From positions 11,255,981 to 11,319,980 of the forward strand of contig OZ025209.1 of NCBI GenBank assembly GCA_964019055.1: a stretch of DNA of 64,000 nucleotides, given 5' to 3'. Each line of letters opens with the position of its first letter. Within the stretch, counting starts at the first letter, position 1. Of the stretch, positions 11,068 to 27,261 are shown one piece after another. This DNA is from Anthopleura xanthogrammica (taxonomy: Eukaryota; Cnidaria; Anthozoa; Actiniaria; Actiniidae). The notes below the pieces were generated by a model that searched no databases, had not been told where the DNA came from, and saw nothing but the letters and a program-made list of their open reading frames with translations. The position numbers and the translations under genes were made by a program.

Positions 11068-11321
11068 AGAAATACTAATAGAGTGGTTGGGCATCTGACA
11101 ACATGACCAACCTTTGAAAAATTATTAGATTTTACCCTCGAAAGAATTCAGTCATGGCGCACAAGTCCATTATTTGTAGCTTGTTGTTAGGTTTTACGGT
11201 GGAAGAAAAACTGGGTGGTGAAGAGGGGGTATGATCAATCACGAATCACGGACAATTGTTTTTTGAAATTTAGGTTTGAAATTTACTGACATCCACTCTC
11301 AAATTACAGCTAGCTGAGGCC

Positions 11322-17370
<6,049 letters not shown>

Positions 17371-17987
17371 GATTGCGAGAGTAGAACGCTCATTCTCCGG
17401 CAGATTAAGTGTACCAACAGCTTTCGGAAAGTTGGGAAAAATAAAGTTTCGAGATTGGTCTTTTTGATCTTACCTCGGTAATCACCCAACGTTTGACTAG
17501 AACACTGAGATTTCAGAAGAATTACATTCAGTAAAACCGTTGAAAATGAATAATTAAACATGCAAAATGCTGAAATACCGGTGTGTACCGATCAGTATTT
17601 TACAAAAATGCTAATTGCAAGACATTTTGCAAGCGATTTCTTCCTACGATGTAACGGATGTGATGGTAACGCTTGGTAACGGATATGATATTTGGAGTGT
17701 TGTTTAATCATTTTGCCACACCGACAAAAAGATCCAGTTTAACTTTCTTATAATATTACAACCTAGTGTTCAAAAGCTTTCTATATGCAAAAGGGATTAA
17801 TAGTATTATAACTATGAACTAGATAACCCGAGGTAACGGATATGATTCTCTTATCCATAACCCTTACAGTCAAACGTCTACTTGTTGAACTTGATGCCAG
17901 CAATTCATTTTTGTCGAGCGTTTTTAACATTAGCCTCGTTGCTCGGAAGATTGGGCGACCACTTCCCACGTTATCGACTTTAAATAA

Positions 17988-18047
<60 letters not shown>

Positions 18048-19189
18048 TCCACGGTTCACAAATGAAAAGGGAAAATAGATAGTCTCAGTGGTCACAAAAC
18101 TTTGTTCCTGTAATTTATAATTTCTCATGATGTGTTTGTGGTAACGGATATAATTCAAAATTCCGTGGACATTGTTAGAAGCGACATTTAGGGAATCCCG
18201 TGACATGTGAGAAAGTCTAATTTCTGGGCTTTCGAAAGATATTAATCCGAATTAAATTTCTATTAGGAAAATATTAGAAATAAATTGTAATTAAAAAACT
18301 TAACAATATGCACCTTATTCCTGCACTATATAAGTAGAAGACAGACAAGCGAATATGTATCAATGAATGCCATTTTTGATATTACAGCTACACGAAAACA
18401 ATAATAATAACAATAATAATAATAATAATAATAATAACAATAATAATTATAGAATTTATTTCTTTGTCAGTAAAATCTAGCTTACATAATAGTAAACTAA
18501 TTGGGGACACCTATCTAAGAACCCATTAAAAGCCCATATTAAACCCAATAGAATAATTTAAAGTAAAATGAATAAAAGAGAAGGTAATAGGCCTTCCCTG
18601 AACCCGCATAAACGTCTAGAACCGAAAAACAATAAAGATTATAAGGCTAATTATGATTCTTTGATGATATTTTGATCAAATTATTTATTGCGATGTCTTA
18701 ATAGTCATGAACGTAGGGGAGGGGGGGGGGACGAAAAAGAAAGGAGAGATATTTATATGAAGGCGAGGCTAGGAAAGCCAACCGGACAAACAGGGAGGAT
18801 AGTGGGATCAAGATGCCCAAAAACCCTGACTTTTAATAATATTGACTTTTACCAGCTTAATTGGTAGTAATGACAAAAACAAACTAAATGGTATGAATAA
18901 CAAAGGATTGAAAATAAATTCAAAACATACTAATTGATCAGCAAGTGATCAAATTTAGAATTGATTATCAAGTTGATATCTAAAAAAAAAATGCCGATTC
19001 CTTTTAACATTCTGTCTTGTCTATGAGTGTTCATTTCTAGGCACCCTTTTGGTCAAAAATAGGGTAAAATCGCGGTTGATAGTGATGCATGTGAAATTTC
19101 GGTGCAGAGAGTTGCATCCCTTGAAAACATATTTCTACATTCCTTCAACACACGGCGACCTTAGAATAATCATATAGGAAAACAAAGGC
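17371..19189. other. 3' flank of copy 1, no gene found
   Basis: Contains the first part of the transporter 3' flank (similar to 1804-1940), four scattered copies of a GGTAACGGATATGAT-like motif between 17650 and 18160, a (TTA)n run, an (AAT)n run at about 18400-18445 and a G-rich run at 18717-18730. No long ORF with recognisable similarity. Confidence 0.5.
17985..18044 (+). repeat. (TTA)n microsatellite
   Basis: About 20 TTA units. The poly-Leu and poly-Asn frames across it are artefacts. Confidence 0.92.
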
Positions 19190-19785
19190 GCGCGAAAAAA
19201 AAAATATTCTACTCAGTATTTTTGCTTGATTTTTCTGTTCGCTTATATTATTTAGCACACTTTCTTAGCATCTAAATCTTCTTTTTTCAATAAATGATAT
19301 ATTTTTCAGATATTATTTTCGTCTGTCATTTTTTTCTAAATTGGGCTCCCTGCGGAGCGGTTCACCAAAGTCAATCGTGACATCACAGACAATGCTTGAA
19401 ATGAATAGTATTTCATTCCTTGACAAAAACAACAAAACGATATTCTGTTTGTTGGCTCTTCAATTCTTGTTTATGGGAGCCTTAGCCAGCTTTCTTTAAG
19501 GTCTTTAGTCCTTGATGGTATCAAAGAGAGGTAGAAAATCGTGAATGTTCACGTAGCCGACATGCGTGTGACCATGCACACCGCTCTGTTGCTGACAATC
19601 CATCCTCCTTCTCCTTCTTGGCAAAAATACTAAACAAAATTAAGCAAAAAAAGACCAACAAAACGAAACAAAAAATATAAGAATTTCTGAGAAAACAAAT
19701 AACTGAAACTGGGGTTACCTATCTTTGATATAGGACTCTACTTAAAATGAATAATCCATCGATTCAATTTGTCATAGCAACTTAT
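19190..19785. repeat. downstream block of copy 1, duplicated behind copy 3
   Basis: Matches 49450-50640 in the same order, except that the latter has about 660 bp extra after TATTATTTTCGTCT. The match includes TATTCTACTCAGTATTTTTG, TTATGGGAGCCTTAGCCAGC and TGACCATGCACACCGCTCTG. On the minus strand, 19514-19633 could be an exon: a branch-point-like and pyrimidine-rich stretch, then TTTAG and a frame of about 40 codons with five arginines and CQQQSGVHGHTHV. In the second copy this frame has substitutions and an earlier stop. I do not recognise it. Confidence 0.55.
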
Positions 19786-20181
19786 TGACAAAATGAATAG
19801 ATAAGCATGAATCATGAATTCAGACTGTTATTGCTTGTTATTTGAGAGTATCAGCCAGACGCACTCCGCTTTTGTTATAAGATCTTTTCTAGGGAGATCA
19901 AGTTTGATAAATAACTCCAGCAATAAGAATATACATATATTTTTCGATTTATAGTCTTCAAGATTATACATTGCTGAGGCTGAAAATGAAGATACATTGC
20001 TTTGCTGTTGGTGACATTGAGTTTTGCATGGCTTGATTCAGGGTAAGTTTTTTTATTGTTAGCAAGAAGATGGTGAATTCAATCTGCTTATCTTTCTATT
20101 TTCCCTTCTTTGGTATTTCTTTCTCTACCTCTTTCTCTTTCTACCTGTGTTATATTTATTCCTTTCTATTTCTTTTTCTTT
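19786..20181. other. flank of the Polinton, nothing recognised
   Basis: AT-rich sequence with pyrimidine-rich runs (20105-20185) up to the target duplication. The pyrimidine run appears to continue beyond the element at 32335-32400, as expected for one site split by an insertion. Confidence 0.45.
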
Positions 20182-20187
20182 CTCCAT
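20182..20187 (+). repeat. target-site duplication, left (CTCCAT)
   Basis: Six bases directly before the left terminal repeat; the same six follow the right terminal repeat at 32329-32334. A 6-bp duplication is the known Polinton/Maverick size. Confidence 0.93.
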
Positions 20188-20769
20188 AGTAGTAGTTTGT
20201 GCATGGCACGATCCGCGTTTTGGATGGGCTATGGATGGGCCTTGATGGGTCGATTGATGGGGCCTTTGTTTATGTGTTGTCATGGTGACCCAGTGACGTA
20301 ATAGATTCGTTAATTATTCATAAATGTACTATTGTTGGACAAGTCTTTTGTTTTGAGATTCGATTTATAGATCGCGGTGATTTTGAATTTTTTATCGAAC
20401 TCTGAAACTTAACCAAGCAAGTCAGCAAGCGAGAAGGATAGACTACGAGATGACAAGAATACCAATATCTGGAAACACTATTTATGTCGATGAAGTCGAT
20501 TTGTTTGAAAGAGATCGCTTGTACTTGTTAATTTCAAATATATTCCATTTGGTGTACGCGGATAAATGTGTGGAGCCTATCTATGCTGAGAAAAAGAGAC
20601 AGTGCTATGGCTGCGAAACGAACCATCCAAGCCAAAGACAACACGATTGTTTGATGTTGAGCGAAGAGGAATCCTGGAATTTATTCTATGACGATGCCAA
20701 AGATGCTGTGGAAGTAGAAGAAGTATGGCAACAGGTCCTCGGTGTGTGCTACATGATGAATATTCCGCT
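20188..20769 (+). repeat. left terminal inverted repeat of the Polinton
   Basis: 582 bp, complementary to 31747-32328 with equal length and no difference noticed. The inner border is sharp: left continues C-GAATCTG, right continues T-CATTGCTC. It includes the start codon and first 107 codons of the 188-residue ORF found in full on the right. Confidence 0.95.
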
Positions 20770-20800
20770 CGAATCTGTCCTTCGAATTCGTTCACGGTAG
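20450..20800 (+). pseudogene. truncated left-end copy of the terminal-repeat ORF
   Basis: The first 107 residues are identical to the 188-residue protein at 31500-32066. The terminal repeat then ends and the frame runs nine more residues into unrelated sequence before a stop. It keeps the C-x2-C (CYGC) zinc-binding region and the acidic segment. It is the by-product of the repeat reaching into the right-end gene. It could still make a shortened protein from the same promoter. Confidence 0.7.
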
Positions 20801-20836
20801 CGTGATAACCTCGATATCCTAACTTGAATAAAGTAG

Positions 20837-23800
20837 CCATTGCGATACGACTTCGAGTGTATGTTCAACACAGAAAACCTGCCTGACAACACTACGAAAC
20901 TGACCTGGGAGAATAAACACGTCCCGCTGAGTGCAAGTATATGCTCCAACGTCCCTGGGTTTACAAGTCCCAAGTGTTTTATAACAACCGGTGACTCTCA
21001 TTATTTGTTAAAAGACTTTGTAGAGTACTTAGTGGATATCAGTCATGAGAGTTATCGTTTGTTATTGAACGACTTTGAAGTTTTCTTCACCGCCATCGAT
21101 GACAAGATTGGTGAAGTTGATTGTAGTAACGATCAAGCAATGGTGGATTTACTGGTAGGACTGGAAGAAGCGTGCGAAAACGGTAGAGGAATAGATGTAC
21201 TTGACTCAGATGATGAAGACGAAGAACAGATAGAGAGTGAAAATGAAGAAGACCGAGGTTTTATTGATGATGATGACAGTGAGAGCGAGGCGGAACAAGA
21301 CTTAAATTTCTACCGAGCGCTGGGTCAAGAACTTGGAGAGCCAGTTTGGATAGAAAGAGAAGCCACAGAAAAAAAAGACAAGAAAAAACACCCACTAGTC
21401 AAATTGAAGGTAATTTATGAAATACTTGTTTATAAGATTCTATAAGTGTAGATTTAAGAAAAGAAATAGTGTATCTAGTATCATTATAAATACTTATCCT
21501 AATTATTTTATTTGTTGTTAGGCTAAGCTGGAAGACTATTTAAAAGAGATGCCTGTCTTGGGGTTCAACTCGGGCAAGTACGACCTGAACGCCGTGAAAG
21601 AGTTTCTTCTCCCATACTTGGTCAAGAATGAATCCATCAAGTTTACGATAAAGCGCAACAATAATCACATGTGCCTTAAGACTGAACACCTCAAGTTCCT
21701 GGATATTACCAACTACTTGGCACCCGGGTTCAGTTATGCCCAGTTCCTGAAAGCATACGAGTGTCCGGCTAATAAAGGTTGGTTGTCTATTTTAATTACT
21801 CTCTAAAAAGATTTTTTTTCTCTGTTGGTGACATTACTTTATTTATTTATTTCTAGGATTCTTTCCGTACGAATGGGTAGATAGTATCGCCAAGCTCGAG
21901 CATCCAACCCTCCCTTCACACCAAGCGTTCTACTCATCCTTGACCAATAAGAACATCTCAGTTGAAGAGTATCAGTATTGTCAACGTGTATGGGACGAAC
22001 AAGGTATGCAAACATTCCGAGACTTTTTGGTCTGGTACAACGATCTTGATGTTGAACCGTTTGTGGAGGCAGTGAAAAAAATGATGGAATTTTGGCGAGA
22101 AAGAGAAATAGATATGTTCAAAGACGGAGTTTCGGTCCCCGGACTCACCTTGAAATATTTATTTAGCTTTCCCGATGAGCAGACGTACTTTTCTTTGTTC
22201 AACCAGAAAAACAAAGATTTGTATGATCTGTTCAAAGAGAATAACACGGGTGGTCCATCGATTATTTTTCATCGCTACCATGAAGCAGGGAAAACTAAGA
22301 TTCGTGAAGTAGAGATGTTGAAGAAGGGAATCGAACCCAAACCTTGTCAGAAAGTTCTCGGGTATGATGCCAATGCCTTGTACTTGTGGGCTATCATGCA
22401 AGATATGCCCGCGGGGTCTTACACACGGAGACGTGCTGAAACCCACTTCAAACCCGAGCATTCGAGAAGAATGGCAGATGAGTGGATCGCTTGGGAAGCC
22501 CATGAACGTGGAATCAAGATTCGCCATCAACTAAATAACACTGAGAAGCGAATTGGGGCTCGAAGGCTCCCCGTAGATGGATTCCACAGTGAAAGTCAGA
22601 CCGTGTTTCAATTTCACGGTAGGTTAAAATTTCTATAATTGGGCTTCCTGTGGATTGGTGTTTTCTAAAATTGGTTTCCCTGTGGTTTATTCATTTTTAA
22701 ATTTTTTTTATTTTCAAATTTTTTTTAATTTTTTAATTTTTTATTTTTTTTCATGTATTTTATTTTCAATTTTTTATTTATCTATTAGGCTGTTTTTGGC
22801 ATGGAGACAACTGCCATTTAAACGCTGGAAAGTTGTTCAATAAAGTAAGGAATAAGTCCATGGCCGAGTTGAGAGAAGAGACGAGAGCGAACACCGAGTA
22901 CATTCAAAACGAGGGTTATCGAGTGGTAGAACTGTGGGAGTGCGAGTGGCGAAGAATGAAAAAGACGAATCCGCTCCTTCGAAGATTCTTATACTCTGAA
23001 TTCAAACGTCCCCTGGACCATTGTTGGGCCCTCAATGAACAACAGATTTTAGAATCTGTTTTGAGCGGTTCTTTATTTGGAGTGGTGGAATGCGATATCA
23101 GAGTTCCAGAGTCTTTGAAGGAGAAGTTTGGAGAAATGTGCCCCATCTTCAAAAACACCGAAATATCTAGAGAAGATATTGGGGACCACATGAAACAGTT
23201 TGCCGAAGACCATGATATCATGCCGCAGCCACGACGAAGTTTGATTGGGAGTCTCAAGGGAGAGAAAATTCTGCTTGCCACTCCACTGTTAAAATGGTAC
23301 TTGGAACATGGGTTAGAAGTGACAAAGATCTACCAAGTGGTGGAATATAGTCCTGATCCTTGCTTCAAGTCATTTGGTAATGCCGTGTCTGAAGCAAGAA
23401 GAGCTGGGGATGCTGATCCTAGTAAAGCTATCATTGCCGATACGATGAAATTGGTAAGTTGTTTTTACTTCACGAATTTGCATAATACGGGTGATTAATT
23501 TTGTTTTGTTTTATCAATTTTTCAGGTTGGAAATTCTAGTTATGGCAAAACCATCACAAACCAGATGAAACACAGGGAAGTGAAGTTCTGTGATGACACA
23601 GAGGTGTCCAGACAGATCAACTCCAAGTTTTTTCGTCAACTGGAGCCCATAGATGAAGATACATATGAAGTTCAGTCTGCTAAGAAACGGATCAGTTTAA
23701 ATCTTCCGATGCAAATCGGTTTTTTTGTTTATCAATACGCGAAATTACGTATGCTAGAATTTTATTATGATTTCTTAGATAAATATTTAGATCGAAGTGA

Positions 23801-24275
23801 TTTTCAGTATTGTGAGATGGATACTGATTCAGCATACATTGCTATTTCTGGAGAGAGCGTGGAAAATTTAGTGAAGCCTGAGTTGCGAGCGGAATTCGAA
23901 TCCGACAAAGCTAACTGGTTTCCGCGTACTGATACGTCGGAACACCGTGCTTACGATAAGAGAACGCCAGGGTTGTTTAAGACTGAATTTGAGGGGGAGG
24001 GAATCATTGGGTTATGTTCCAAGACGTACTATTGCTTTGGGGTTTATGATAAGTTTAGCTGTAAAGGGGTCAATAAGAAGACAAATGACATTAACAAGGA
24101 GAAATATTTAAATGTGTTGTTAACTAAGCAATCTGCTTCAGGAGTTAACAGGGGATTTAGAGTAGTTAACAACAGAATGCATACGTATACTCAAGAGCGG
24201 GCTGGTTTTTCATACTTTTACCCTAAGAGGAAAGTGTTGGAGGATGGAGTAACCACCCTTCCTCTAGATATTTAG
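20837..24275 (+). CDS. POLB: Polinton protein-primed DNA polymerase B, five exons
   Basis: Copies the element in a protein-primed way. Exons: 20837..21409, 21522..21777, 21857..22618, 22789..23453, 23526..24275; short GT-AG introns restore one frame of about 1001 residues. Motifs in order: Exo I YDFE at the very start, an acidic stretch (about 125-156), Exo II FNSGKYD (206-212), Exo III around WYNDLDVEPF, polymerase motif A YDANALYL, the FHGCFWHG region, motif B GNSSYGKT at the start of exon 5, and motif C MDTDSAY. Both exonuclease and polymerase residues look intact. The frame opens only four codons before Exo I, after a TAG that may be a splice acceptor, and no ATG precedes it, so the N-terminal part is missing or supplied by an exon I cannot see. 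Only 67 bp separate it from the left terminal repeat. Confidence 0.9.
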
Positions 24276-24607
24276 TGTCTTCAAAATATAAATGGTAAAT
24301 AGTCTTTTTCGTAGTGAGTTTAAAACTGTATATAATATTTAATACTTCATCATCTTAGAATAAAACAAATGAAGTGATGTAAATAGTATCAGATAATTAT
24401 TCTAATTTTTTCTTAGCGTAACGTGATTATATGATTGTACTTACAAATATACAAAGATTTTAAATAAATATGTTTTGGTAGTGAACACGTCTCTCTTTAA
24501 AAGTCCCTGCGGTCACCTTTTGTCACCTTTTGTCCCTTGAATTTAAGATAAATGTGAGTAAAAATAGCAATAAGGTTTAGTCGCGTATTAGCTTTTGCTC
24601 AGTCAAC
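24276..24607 (+). terminator. 3' UTR and poly(A) region of POLB
   Basis: AT-rich gap between POLB and the zinc-finger gene, with AATAAA at about 24461-24470 (TTAAATAAATATG). No ORF. The next gene's promoter probably lies here as well. Confidence 0.45.
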
Positions 24608-24817
24608 ATGCCAAAACGTTATTGTAAGGATTGTCCTATAATAAATTGTGGGTCAAAGTATCTGGTGAAATTATCCAATCATCTAGCGCAAGTTCATAAT
24701 TTATCAAAAGAAGAAAGAAAACCTTATTTGCAAGAAGCGAAATTACAAACAAGTAAAGTCGTTCGAGATTATAATACACCAAAGCGTGAGTGCTGGATTA
24801 TTCCTTCTAAGAAATAA
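24608..24817 (+). CDS. small zinc-finger protein of the Polinton
   Basis: 69 residues. CKDCPIINC near the N-terminus followed by HLAQVHNL gives a C-x2-C...H-x4-H pattern of a C2H2-like finger (residues about 6-30). The C-terminal half is basic with no other domain. It starts at ATG 24608 and lies 38 bp before the ATPase start on the same strand. Small zinc-finger proteins occur in some Polinton-like viruses. A DNA- or RNA-binding role is inference. Confidence 0.6.
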   Translation: MPKRYCKDCPIINCGSKYLVKLSNHLAQVHNLSKEERKPYLQEAKLQTSKVVRDYNTPKRECWIIPSKK

Positions 24818-24855
24818 AACAGACTGGATTAGGCTTTTTTGATTCATTTATCGTG

Positions 24856-25497
24856 ATGGACCCAAGACTTATACATCCTTTTGGTGCTCTCGTAGCTGGC
24901 CCAACGTGTTGTGGGAAAACACAGTTTGTTAAAAAATTATTAGAAAATGCTGAATCAATGATCGATGGACCACCCGAAAATATCCTATGGTGTTATGGGA
25001 TGGATCAACCGGCTTACGAAGAAATGATGCAAACTATCCCCAATATAAACTTCATTGAAGGATTACCGAATGACTTGGAATCCCAAATTGATCCTTCTGT
25101 TCGGAATTTAGTTATCATAGATGATTTGATGAACGAAGTGAGTAATGATAAACGTTTGACGAACATTTTTACAAAAGGCTGTCACCACAAGAATCTGTCC
25201 TGTATTTTTATTTTGCAAAACATATTCCATCAAGGCAAAGAATTGAGAAACATCAGCTTGAATGCTCACTACATGGTGTTGTTTAAATCACCCAGAGATA
25301 GCAGTCAGGTCAACCATTTAGCTAAACAAATGCATCCTGGTCACGTCAAATACATGCAAGAAGCTTTCAATGATGCCACCACAAGGCCTCATGGGTACTT
25401 ATTCTGTGATCTCAAGCCTCAGACCCCAGAGGATTTTCGATTGAGAACCAATGTCTTTCCTGATGAAACACAGTATGCTTACGTCAAAAAGGTTTAA
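24856..25497 (+). CDS. ATP: A32-like genome-packaging ATPase (FtsK/HerA superfamily)
   Basis: 213 residues from the ATG at 24856. Walker A is GPTCCGKT (residues 15-22) and Walker B is LVIIDD (85-90); the polar ILQN at about 119-122 fits the sensor position. Length, N-terminal position of the P-loop and gene neighbourhood match packaging ATPases of Polintons, adenovirus-like and poxvirus A32-type systems, which pump DNA into a preformed shell. The frame is intact. It is followed after 35 bp by the next ORF on the strand. Confidence 0.92.
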   Translation: MDPRLIHPFGALVAGPTCCGKTQFVKKLLENAESMIDGPPENILWCYGMDQPAYEEMMQTIPNINFIEGLPNDLESQIDPSVRNLVIIDDLMNEVSNDKRLTNIFTKGCHHKNLSCIFILQNIFHQGKELRNISLNAHYMVLFKSPRDSSQVNHLAKQMHPGHVKYMQEAFNDATTRPHGYLFCDLKPQTPEDFRLRTNVFPDETQYAYVKKV

Positions 25498-25532
25498 AAT
25501 ATCTAAACTCAAGTGACTTTATTTAGTTGACC

Positions 25533-25859
25533 ATGAGTCGTCGTGCGAGAAACAGCTACCATCACCTGAAGGTACTGTCCTCTAGCAAACCCAACCAGGT
25601 GAAAGCTATATTGAAAGAAGCAGACGATCCTTTAATTCATTCCCTTTGTGAGTGTGTCCACAACGTCTTAAAATCTACAGTACCTATCACTCCCAAACAA
25701 AAAAGTAAATTGGCCAAGTTTAAGAATCGTTTATTGAAACTGGTGGATAAAGAAGTACCCTTAACACAGAAGCGAAGGATTCTAGTGCAGAAAGGCGGTA
25801 GTTTTCTATCCATATTACTTCCACCAGCTCTAGCGGTTTTAGAACAATTCTTAAAATGA
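25533..25859 (+). CDS. conserved basic Polinton protein, function unknown
   Basis: 108 residues from ATG 25533. The first three quarters are helical and lysine/arginine-rich (MSRRARNSYHH..., LTQKRRILVQKGG), and the C-terminus is a hydrophobic stretch (LSILLPPALAVLEQFL). I recognise it as a type regularly found beside the ATPase in Polintons and adintoviruses, without a proven role. A nucleic-acid-binding or membrane-active virion protein is possible. Its stop overlaps the start of the next gene as ATGA (25856-25859). Confidence 0.7.
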   Translation: MSRRARNSYHHLKVLSSSKPNQVKAILKEADDPLIHSLCECVHNVLKSTVPITPKQKSKLAKFKNRLLKLVDKEVPLTQKRRILVQKGGSFLSILLPPALAVLEQFLK

Positions 25860-26668
25860 ATCATGCAAGAAAGATGGTTCTGGTTCCTGAACATACTTTA
25901 GAGAGATTACATCAAAGACAAAAAGTGAACACAACACCGTTGACTTCAAGACTTAATGGTTTGGACCATGACATACAAGATGTCTTGAAAAGTAATGATT
26001 TGACGGATGAAGAAAAAGTCCGTCATTATGTACAGAACCTTCAAAATTACTTAACGTATTATAATCAACGCAAAGATCATCCCTTGAAGATAAAACTTGA
26101 CCCGACCTCAAATATTGAAACTAAAGAACAAGAAGCAGAAAATAAAGAGACCGAACCTACACCAGACCAACCACAACCACAAACACAAGACGAAGTAGAT
26201 AAAATCGAAAGAGATATTTTGCGTGGTTTGCCCAAGACCCTTAAAGGTAGGGGAAAACTCTTAATCGACAAGATTCGAGAACACCCCGATATCATGAGAT
26301 GGGATCGTAGTGGACAGTTGATTTATGAAAACGCACCCTTGGCTGGATCACACGTTGGGGATTTAGTTGGGGATTTTTTACGCGCTCGTAAAGGATTTGA
26401 TCCCCTTGGTTGGGAGATGTTTGCAAAAGGACTCGCCAAGATGAATGCCCCTGAAGATCTGGTCCGAAATGAAAGACGACGACATGCTCTGAGAGACTTC
26501 AAAGCAAGACCCAACCCACAAGAAGTGGAAAACGATAAGGATGACCAATGGATCACTCCTACCCCACCCCCCTCGGGGAGAAAGACCACCACAAAAGGTG
26601 CTATACGAAATACAACGCGAAACCACAAGAAACAAATGCGTCAAAGATGGCTTAATTTTGTTCCTTAA
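25856..26668 (+). CDS. conserved 270-residue Polinton protein, function unknown
   Basis: Starts at the ATG overlapping the preceding stop. The N-terminal part (KMVLVPEHTLERLHQ..., to about 90) is helical and typical of many Polintons. Residues about 98-115 are a Pro/Gln/Glu linker. The central part (about 118-205) contains a winged-helix-like stretch with GRGKLLIDKIREHPD and WDRSGQLIYENAPLAGS. The tail is basic (KTTTKGAIRNTTRNHKKQ). I do not know its function. Its position among packaging genes makes a structural or DNA-associated role likely. Confidence 0.72.
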   Translation: MNHARKMVLVPEHTLERLHQRQKVNTTPLTSRLNGLDHDIQDVLKSNDLTDEEKVRHYVQNLQNYLTYYNQRKDHPLKIKLDPTSNIETKEQEAENKETEPTPDQPQPQTQDEVDKIERDILRGLPKTLKGRGKLLIDKIREHPDIMRWDRSGQLIYENAPLAGSHVGDLVGDFLRARKGFDPLGWEMFAKGLAKMNAPEDLVRNERRRHALRDFKARPNPQEVENDKDDQWITPTPPPSGRKTTTKGAIRNTTRNHKKQMRQRWLNFVP

Positions 26669-26745
26669 CTGTTTTTTTGTATGTGTACCTGCAGTGTGAA
26701 AGAAAATAAAGTACAAGTTTACTACTCCAATACATTGTTTTTATT
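26669..26745. terminator. bidirectional poly(A) site between convergent Polinton genes
   Basis: AATAAA on the plus strand at about 26705-26710. On the minus strand, AATAAA overlaps the stop codon of the protease gene (complement of TTTATT at 26740-26745). Both transcript sets end here within some 75 bp. Confidence 0.7.
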
Positions 26746-27259
26746 GTTTCTCTCTAGAACTTTGATGGTTGACAAGTTTTTTTCTAAGATACCTAAATAA
26801 GTGACTGAAATATTTCGTGATAAAATAATACACCAAGCTATCATTTTTTCTAGTACTTTTACTAAATCGATTCACAATAGCTTTCATCGATACGTTACGA
26901 CAACGATTGATTATATAGTACAAACAATAATGTCCACACACATTAGAGGTTAGACTTTGAAGGTCTTGATGATTATAAGTCCATTGATGACAATGTATTT
27001 CTAAAAACTCGAGGAAGTGTTGGCTGTAATCTTGCGGTTTCAAACCATAGGAATCAAAAAATTCTCCTTGTTGATCCTGAGTAAAATAAAAAGCACACCA
27101 GTGAGAACCAGGACGTCCTTTGGGGTCCACGTTGGCCACAAAGGCTGCTGGGTAATGTTTGATCTTATTCGGGAGTTGATCTGAAGGGAAAACTCCTTGA
27201 AAAAATTGTTTGGTGTAAGGATCCCCCTTTAAAACTGCGGCAATCTGCCTTGTGTTCAT
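26741..27259 (-). CDS. PRO: adenain-like cysteine protease (maturation protease)
   Basis: 172 residues. The catalytic set of the adenovirus-type (C5) proteases is visible: His53 in GSHWCAFYF, Asp69 in FFDSYG, Gln101 and Cys108 in NVCGHYC; the seven-residue Gln-Cys spacing is that of adenain. In this family the enzyme trims capsid precursors during virion maturation. The start lies 2 bp after the stop of the capsid gene, so the two are probably expressed from one transcript or by splicing. The C-terminal third is basic and Tyr/Phe-rich. Confidence 0.92.
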   Translation of the reverse strand: MNTRQIAAVLKGDPYTKQFFQGVFPSDQLPNKIKHYPAAFVANVDPKGRPGSHWCAFYFTQDQQGEFFDSYGLKPQDYSQHFLEFLEIHCHQWTYNHQDLQSLTSNVCGHYCLYYIINRCRNVSMKAIVNRFSKSTRKNDSLVYYFITKYFSHLFRYLRKKLVNHQSSREKQ

Positions 27260-27261
27260 AT

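Noticed and set aside
10831..11106. Poly-Asp (+) and poly-Ile (-) ORFs
   Set aside because: Translation of the GAT repeat; no other protein features.
20840..24275. Polymerase B read as a broken, frameshifted pseudogene
   Set aside because: Each frame change coincides with a GT-AG intron that restores the reading frame exactly at conserved motifs.
25637..26716. Minus-strand ORFs under the two conserved plus-strand Polinton genes
   Set aside because: Shadow frames without start context or recognisable domains; the plus-strand genes are supported by family resemblance and position.
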